Part shown: piece by piece, positions 6,485 to 9,408 of the stretch
How positions within the stretch are numbered: position 1 is the first letter of the stretch
Layout: every line of letters begins with the position of its first letter
From: Holosporales bacterium
Lineage (GTDB): Bacteria > Pseudomonadota > Alphaproteobacteria > RUG11792
Reading direction: 5' to 3'
Assembly (NCBI GenBank): GCA_031286725.1
Contig: JAITTR010000006.1
Coordinates: forward strand, 1 to 9,408
DNA: 9,408 bases
Notes under the pieces: model-generated
Database searches by the model: none
The model's input: the letters and a program-made list of their open reading frames with translations, nothing else
Told to the model about the DNA's origin: nothing
Translations under genes and position numbers: made by a program

Positions 6485-7726
6485 ATGAAAATTATATTTA
6501 GCGTTTTTTTGATAATTATAGGTTTGGTCGGAAAGGCAATGGCGGTTCCTGTCGAAGGATATGACGGCCACATGACGCAGGTTAGAGCGAGAAACCCTGG
6601 AATAGACAATACGATTTTAAGGGACGGTTCTCATTATGTGGACACGATTCGAGAAATAAAAAACATTATAGCAAACGATGGAGCAATTAATTATCCTATT
6701 CCTACTGACTTAAATGTTTTGACTGATGCGTATTGGAATTTAATAGTTTTTTCCGATTATATAACGAAAATTGAAGTAGATGAAGAGATAGAGTGTAATG
6801 CAGCGGGGATTGATAATTTGCATGACGGTCTTGTTGCTACATGGGGCTTTGAAAATAAGATAAACAGTGCAATAGAAGACGTTAAAAGGCATTGCGCGTT
6901 TATAAACTTGTATCCTCTTTTAGAAAGAGTTAAAAAACGACACTCTTTTGAACAACATATGGGCGATTTGCCGGAACAAGGCTGGAAGGCAGATAGGGTA
7001 GAAAGTAGGAATTATAATAACGTTATGTGTGAACTTACTTTACAAAATCATGGATGCTCAAGAACATTGCTACCATACCTAGACAGGGAGGAGAACCGTA
7101 TGCGTAATTTTTCTCGTTGTAATGAAGTTCGAGCTCATCCCTATAATGGATATGACCAACTTGGGCGGGATGAGTTTAATGCCAGAATTCCAATAGATGA
7201 TCTGAGAGAAAATATTATAAATGATTTAAGTACAGATCAATTGGGCCAAGACTTTATTATTACCGTCGAAAGTCCGCTATTGATTGGTCCGGACCTTGGA
7301 GAAATTGCTTTAAAGCCGCAGTGGGCGTTTTATAATGGCGGAGACGTTCATGGAAATGTAGAGTGTTTTGTTAAGGTTTATAAGGCAGGTCACCCAACAC
7401 CGGATATGGTACATTTTCCTTTGCAAGAGGTTTCCCTTCATGATGGTGGTGTCGTAGGGCAGATGGTTGCGTCTAATGATAGCCATCCTTTAGGCTTCAG
7501 CCGAGATAATGAAAATCGAGCGCTATTGTATTCTGTTCTATACAGTAATCCTATTGCGGGGACGACAAAAACGGGCCTAATATTCATATTTTCAAATGCG
7601 GCATATACTTGTTGGGAGTTCCTTCGTCAGTGGCCGATATCAATAAGCCAAATTTTACAAATAATGTATATCTGGGGATATGTCCACGCAGATGTTATGC
7701 AGTTGTTAGGAATTCCTGTGCCTTAA
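6485..7726 (+). CDS. Secreted protein of unknown function, 413 residues, Sec signal peptide
   Basis: The ATG opens with a clear type I signal peptide: one Lys, a hydrophobic core IIFSVFLIIIGLVG and an AxA-type site (KAMA, cleavage near residue 20). The mature part has no membrane segment and seven cysteines (such as EIECNAAG, RHCAF, VMCEL, HGCSR, SRCNEV, ECFVKV), consistent with an exported, disulfide-bonded protein. I recognise no domain. It has its own strong promoter and a candidate operator. Near the end the encoded sequence looks wrong: between GGGG runs at 7558-7561 and 7674-7677 another fully open frame reads GDDKNGPNIHIF and ADINKPNFTNNVYLG, more protein-like than the annotated frame (CWEFLRQWPISISQILQ). 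Removing and restoring one G would return to the same stop, ending in VHADVMQLLGIPVP. A host-directed effector is possible but unproven. Confidence 0.75.
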   Translation: MKIIFSVFLIIIGLVGKAMAVPVEGYDGHMTQVRARNPGIDNTILRDGSHYVDTIREIKNIIANDGAINYPIPTDLNVLTDAYWNLIVFSDYITKIEVDEEIECNAAGIDNLHDGLVATWGFENKINSAIEDVKRHCAFINLYPLLERVKKRHSFEQHMGDLPEQGWKADRVESRNYNNVMCELTLQNHGCSRTLLPYLDREENRMRNFSRCNEVRAHPYNGYDQLGRDEFNARIPIDDLRENIINDLSTDQLGQDFIITVESPLLIGPDLGEIALKPQWAFYNGGDVHGNVECFVKVYKAGHPTPDMVHFPLQEVSLHDGGVVGQMVASNDSHPLGFSRDNENRALLYSVLYSNPIAGTTKTGLIFIFSNAAYTCWEFLRQWPISISQILQIMYIWGYVHADVMQLLGIPVP

Positions 7727-7739
7727 CCTCTATAGCCTT

Positions 7740-7771
7740 AACCAGCCACTCCTCTTCTGAAGCGGCTGGTT
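7740..7771 (+). terminator. Stem-loop after the 6485 gene, weak terminator
   Basis: AACCAGCC (7740-7747) and GGCTGGTT (7764-7771) form a perfect 8-bp stem with a 16-base loop, beginning 14 bases after the stop codon. Only a poor pyrimidine run (TTCTACTTC) follows; an eight-T run comes later at 7800-7807. Its position argues for a terminator or mRNA-end stabiliser for the upstream gene. Confidence 0.45.
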
Positions 7772-7852
7772 CTACTTCGCTAGGAATATAATAAAGACCT
7801 TTTTTTTAAAAAGAAAACTAACGTTTCAGTATGTTCGTCAATAATTGTGTAA

Positions 7853-7987
7853 GTAATCTCAATAGATTACGACGTTCTGGAAAAAGTAACTGCCACAAAA
7901 TTCTTAGAAAAACTATCGGAATATTTACAAAACCCTATGGCGGTTTATTTAATACAATTTACGTAAAATTTTAGGGGACAAAAAAGT
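7853..7987 (+). pseudogene. Probable remnant of an IS transposase (rve integrase core)
   Basis: The plus-strand frame from 7853 reads DVLEKVTATKFLEKLSEYL, then YLIQFT, a stop at 7964-7966, and in the same frame NFRGQKSF. This resembles the central part of rve-type transposases (IS481-like), where 'ATKFLEKL.EYFP...IQTDNGSEF.G.F' carries the second catalytic Asp. Here the TDNG segment itself is destroyed. No start, no terminal inverted repeats and no other part of a transposase were seen. The similarity is from memory of the family, so this is tentative. The perfect hairpin GTAATCT/AGATTAC (7853-7870) lies at its left end. Confidence 0.35.
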
Positions 7988-8037
7988 TTTTGCATTTGGA
8001 AAACGCAATAGGGTATCCTAAAAATATGGGCGGGGAG

Positions 8038-8066
8038 TTGGCCGTCTATATCAAACCTAATAGAAT
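8038..8066 (+). promoter_or_regulatory. Candidate promoter of the small gene-nusB-holC cluster
   Basis: TTGGCC (8038-8043) and TAGAAT (8061-8066) are 17 bases apart, giving a start near 8073 and a leader of about 50 bases before the ATG at 8124. A weaker alternative, TTGCAT (7990-7995) with TATCCT (8014-8019) at 18 bases, lies upstream. Confidence 0.45.
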
Positions 8067-8123
8067 ATCAAGACAGTTTTGAATATTCTAAACAATCCAT
8101 TTTATTTGAAAGGAGAACATAGC

Positions 8124-8321
8124 ATGTTGTTTAATACTAATAAATTCTTAGAAGATTCTAAGAGAATACATTATAAAAACGTTCAGGAGATATTGAATGA
8201 GTTTGCGGGTCCCGATGAGTGCCTCAATAGCAAAAAATATATGTACCCGCTCATAAATACGAATTCAATGGAGCGGATATTAAAGCGAGAGATATCTAAT
8301 GATAAAAAGATTTTTTTGTAG
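8124..8321 (+). CDS. Small hypothetical protein, 65 residues, upstream of nusB
   Basis: The ATG at 8124 is chosen because AGGAG (8111-8115) stands 8 bases before it, one of the best ribosome binding sites in the window; the frame is open further left to a TTG at 8079 with no such site. The product is charged and soluble (MLFNTNKFLEDSKRIHY..., ending ILKREISNDKKIFL), with no signal peptide or membrane segment. I do not recognise it. The nusB ATG follows 23 bases after its stop, so the two are probably co-transcribed. Confidence 0.6.
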   Translation: MLFNTNKFLEDSKRIHYKNVQEILNEFAGPDECLNSKKYMYPLINTNSMERILKREISNDKKIFL

Positions 8322-8344
8322 TATATTTAAGCATATAAAAGCGT

Positions 8345-8815
8345 ATGCGGTTGGATTTATCAATGTCTGTCCCAAGGGCGTCTAAACGCGCGTCGAGAAT
8401 AGCCGCGGTTCAAATGATGTATCAAAAAGATGTTTCTGGTATGGACGTTGAGAATATATTTTATAACTTCGTAAACTATTACATGAAAGAATCCAATGAA
8501 TATGACGATATCAACTATAGGTTTTTTAAAAGATTAGTAAGTTATTTTTCCAATAGCGAAATTAACTTTGAAGATCTTATTTTAAAGACTCTCCCAACCG
8601 GAAAAACGACTTACGCTATATCGGCAATAAATAAAAGCATATTAAAAGTCGCAATTATAGAAATAATTTTCGAAAAAACCGATATACCCGTTATAATCAA
8701 CGAATACGTTGAAATAACTAAGCTATTTTCAGATTTAAAGTCCGCAAAATTTATAAACGCAATATTGGATAAAATTTCAAAGCAAGTCGAACGAAAATGC
8801 CAAATAAAAGCGTAA
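8345..8815 (+). CDS. nusB: Transcription antitermination protein NusB
   Basis: NusB binds boxA RNA together with ribosomal protein S10 (NusE) and supports antitermination on rRNA operons in the cytoplasm. The N-terminus has the basic RNA-binding stretch with RASKRASRIAAVQMMYQKD, matching the family's 'R..AR..A.QALYQ.D'. The C-terminal half contains IPVIINEYVEITKLFSD followed by KSAKFINAILDKI, the highly conserved NusB signature (...VVINEAVELAK.F....S.KFVNGVLDK). Length (156, or 150 from the second ATG) is normal. Neither start has a good ribosome binding site; the second ATG at 8363 (MSVPRASKR) fits the family's usual N-terminus better. The 3' end overlaps holC by 19 bases, indicating translational coupling. 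Alphaproteobacterial riboflavin genes often found beside nusB are not seen here. Confidence 0.93.
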   Translation: MRLDLSMSVPRASKRASRIAAVQMMYQKDVSGMDVENIFYNFVNYYMKESNEYDDINYRFFKRLVSYFSNSEINFEDLILKTLPTGKTTYAISAINKSILKVAIIEIIFEKTDIPVIINEYVEITKLFSDLKSAKFINAILDKISKQVERKCQIKA

Positions 8816-9264
8816 TATTTTATTCTATATCGTCTGAATTTTCAATCTTTGCTTTAAAATTAATTGAAAAAACATACGATACTGGCGAAAACATTTTGTT
8901 TTTATGCGACAACGACGACGAAGTTCAATTCTTCGACTCAAGACTTTGGATTTATTCTCGCTTAAGTTTTATACCTCATGGTAGCAAATTCTCGCTATCT
9001 AATTCTGATGCCACTTTTTGCCAAACTTGGGTATCTAGCGAAATTGAATTCGTCAATGCTCCTCAGAGTCTGCTTCATAACGGATTTGATTCGTTAGAAT
9101 ATGAAAAAATAAGAAATTTTGAAAAAGTAATAGACGTTTTTGATAAAAAGACCATTGAATCAGCGAAAAAAAGAGCGGAATTATACAAAGATATTGGCTT
9201 TGCTTCTCAAAAGCTTTGGGAGCAAAACGGCGCTCTTTGGACCGCCGGAAGCTTATTATCGTAA
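8797..9264 (+). CDS. holC: DNA polymerase III subunit chi
   Basis: Chi links the clamp loader (through psi or directly) to single-stranded DNA-binding protein at the replication fork. The N-terminus SVIFYSISSEF matches the chi 'FY.L' strand. FDSRLWIYSRLSFIPHG (about 47-63) matches the conserved 'LW.....SFLPHG' segment typical of alphaproteobacterial chi (FVPHN in E. coli). VIDVFDKKTIESAKKR with AELYKDIGF matches the C-terminal helix (E. coli 'ERYKAYRVAGF'). The length of 155 is normal, and the last about ten residues are a harmless extension. Its start overlaps the end of nusB. Confidence 0.88.
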   Translation: MPNKSVIFYSISSEFSIFALKLIEKTYDTGENILFLCDNDDEVQFFDSRLWIYSRLSFIPHGSKFSLSNSDATFCQTWVSSEIEFVNAPQSLLHNGFDSLEYEKIRNFEKVIDVFDKKTIESAKKRAELYKDIGFASQKLWEQNGALWTAGSLLS

Positions 9265-9408
9265 CGGGGGAAACCGATATCAAGGATTTTTCGTTTGCGT
9301 TTTTGGAACTAAGCAAGCTCAAGAAGAAGTTTAAGGAGTTAGCAACAACAATATACTTCTTTCGAAATAGACAAAAGAGAATGAAAATCGTAAAACATTA
9401 TAAAGAGA
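9237..9408 (+). CDS. Partial reading frame running off the right edge
   Basis: A frame overlapping the end of holC stays open to the window edge and reads RKLIIVTGETDIKDFSFAFL, then a lysine-rich stretch (ELSKLKKKFKEL) and IYFFRNRQKRMKIVKHYKE. Its composition suits a real protein better than the competing frame ending at 9334. The start is unclear: TTG 9237 is the first usable start near holC's end, with GGGAG 14 bases upstream, and an ATG occurs only at 9381. No family is recognised from this fragment. Confidence 0.35.
   Translation, partial: MDRRKLIIVTGETDIKDFSFAFLELSKLKKKFKELATTIYFFRNRQKRMKIVKHYKE

Noticed and set aside
7609..7791. Separate 60-codon gene starting at TTG 7609
   Set aside because: No ribosome binding site, it begins in the middle of a gene, and its last third runs through the stem-loop after that gene; better explained as a frameshift segment.
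9053..9334. Minus-strand frame 9053-9322 and plus frame 9140-9334
   Set aside because: Both overlap the confidently identified holC in other frames and lack start signals or domain similarity.

Overview
The window is AT-rich DNA from a bacterium, most likely an alphaproteobacterium of the AT-rich, host-associated kind (Holosporales/Rickettsiales-like). This rests on the right-hand end: a nusB gene overlapping a holC gene, whose chi protein carries the alphaproteobacterial-looking 'SFIPHG' segment. A tRNA-His with the ordinary G-1:C73 pair argues against the Rhizobiales/Caulobacterales/Rhodobacterales group. The order-level placement is inference.

Left region (1-6036) looks accessory and is full of broken genes. 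It opens with most of a very large UPF1-like SF1 helicase fused to a C-terminal PD-(D/E)xK nuclease domain of the REase_MTES_1575 kind, a plausible defence-type enzyme. The nuclease domain is cut by a one-base frameshift at about 3955, and its tail continues through two more one-base shifts to 4385. About 450 bases without an intact gene follow, holding several strong hairpins. Next come an AlpA-like helix-turn-helix regulator (4832-5112, one frameshift), a 120-base stretch of overlapping and mutually exclusive inverted repeats, and an unrecognised protein of about 253 residues (5277-6036) that reads through only if two one-base deletions are repaired.

Middle region (6119-6454): tRNA-Thr(TGT) and tRNA-His(GTG) lie on the minus strand with a good shared promoter and a candidate terminator. 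On the plus strand a strong extended -10 promoter, overlaid by a perfect 9-bp inverted repeat, drives a 413-residue Sec-exported protein of unknown function (6485-7726). Its C-terminal segment may be read in the wrong frame between two GGGG runs.

Right region (7727-9408): a probable remnant of an IS transposase catalytic domain, then a promoter and a small unknown gene (8124-8321), followed by housekeeping genes nusB and holC and the start of another reading frame that leaves the window.

The dominant theme is that almost every non-housekeeping gene carries single-base indels while nusB and holC are clean. Genome decay of a mobile/defence island is the simplest reading; assembly error is the main alternative. 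Genes of recognised function are few, so most functional links between neighbours are inferred from position only.
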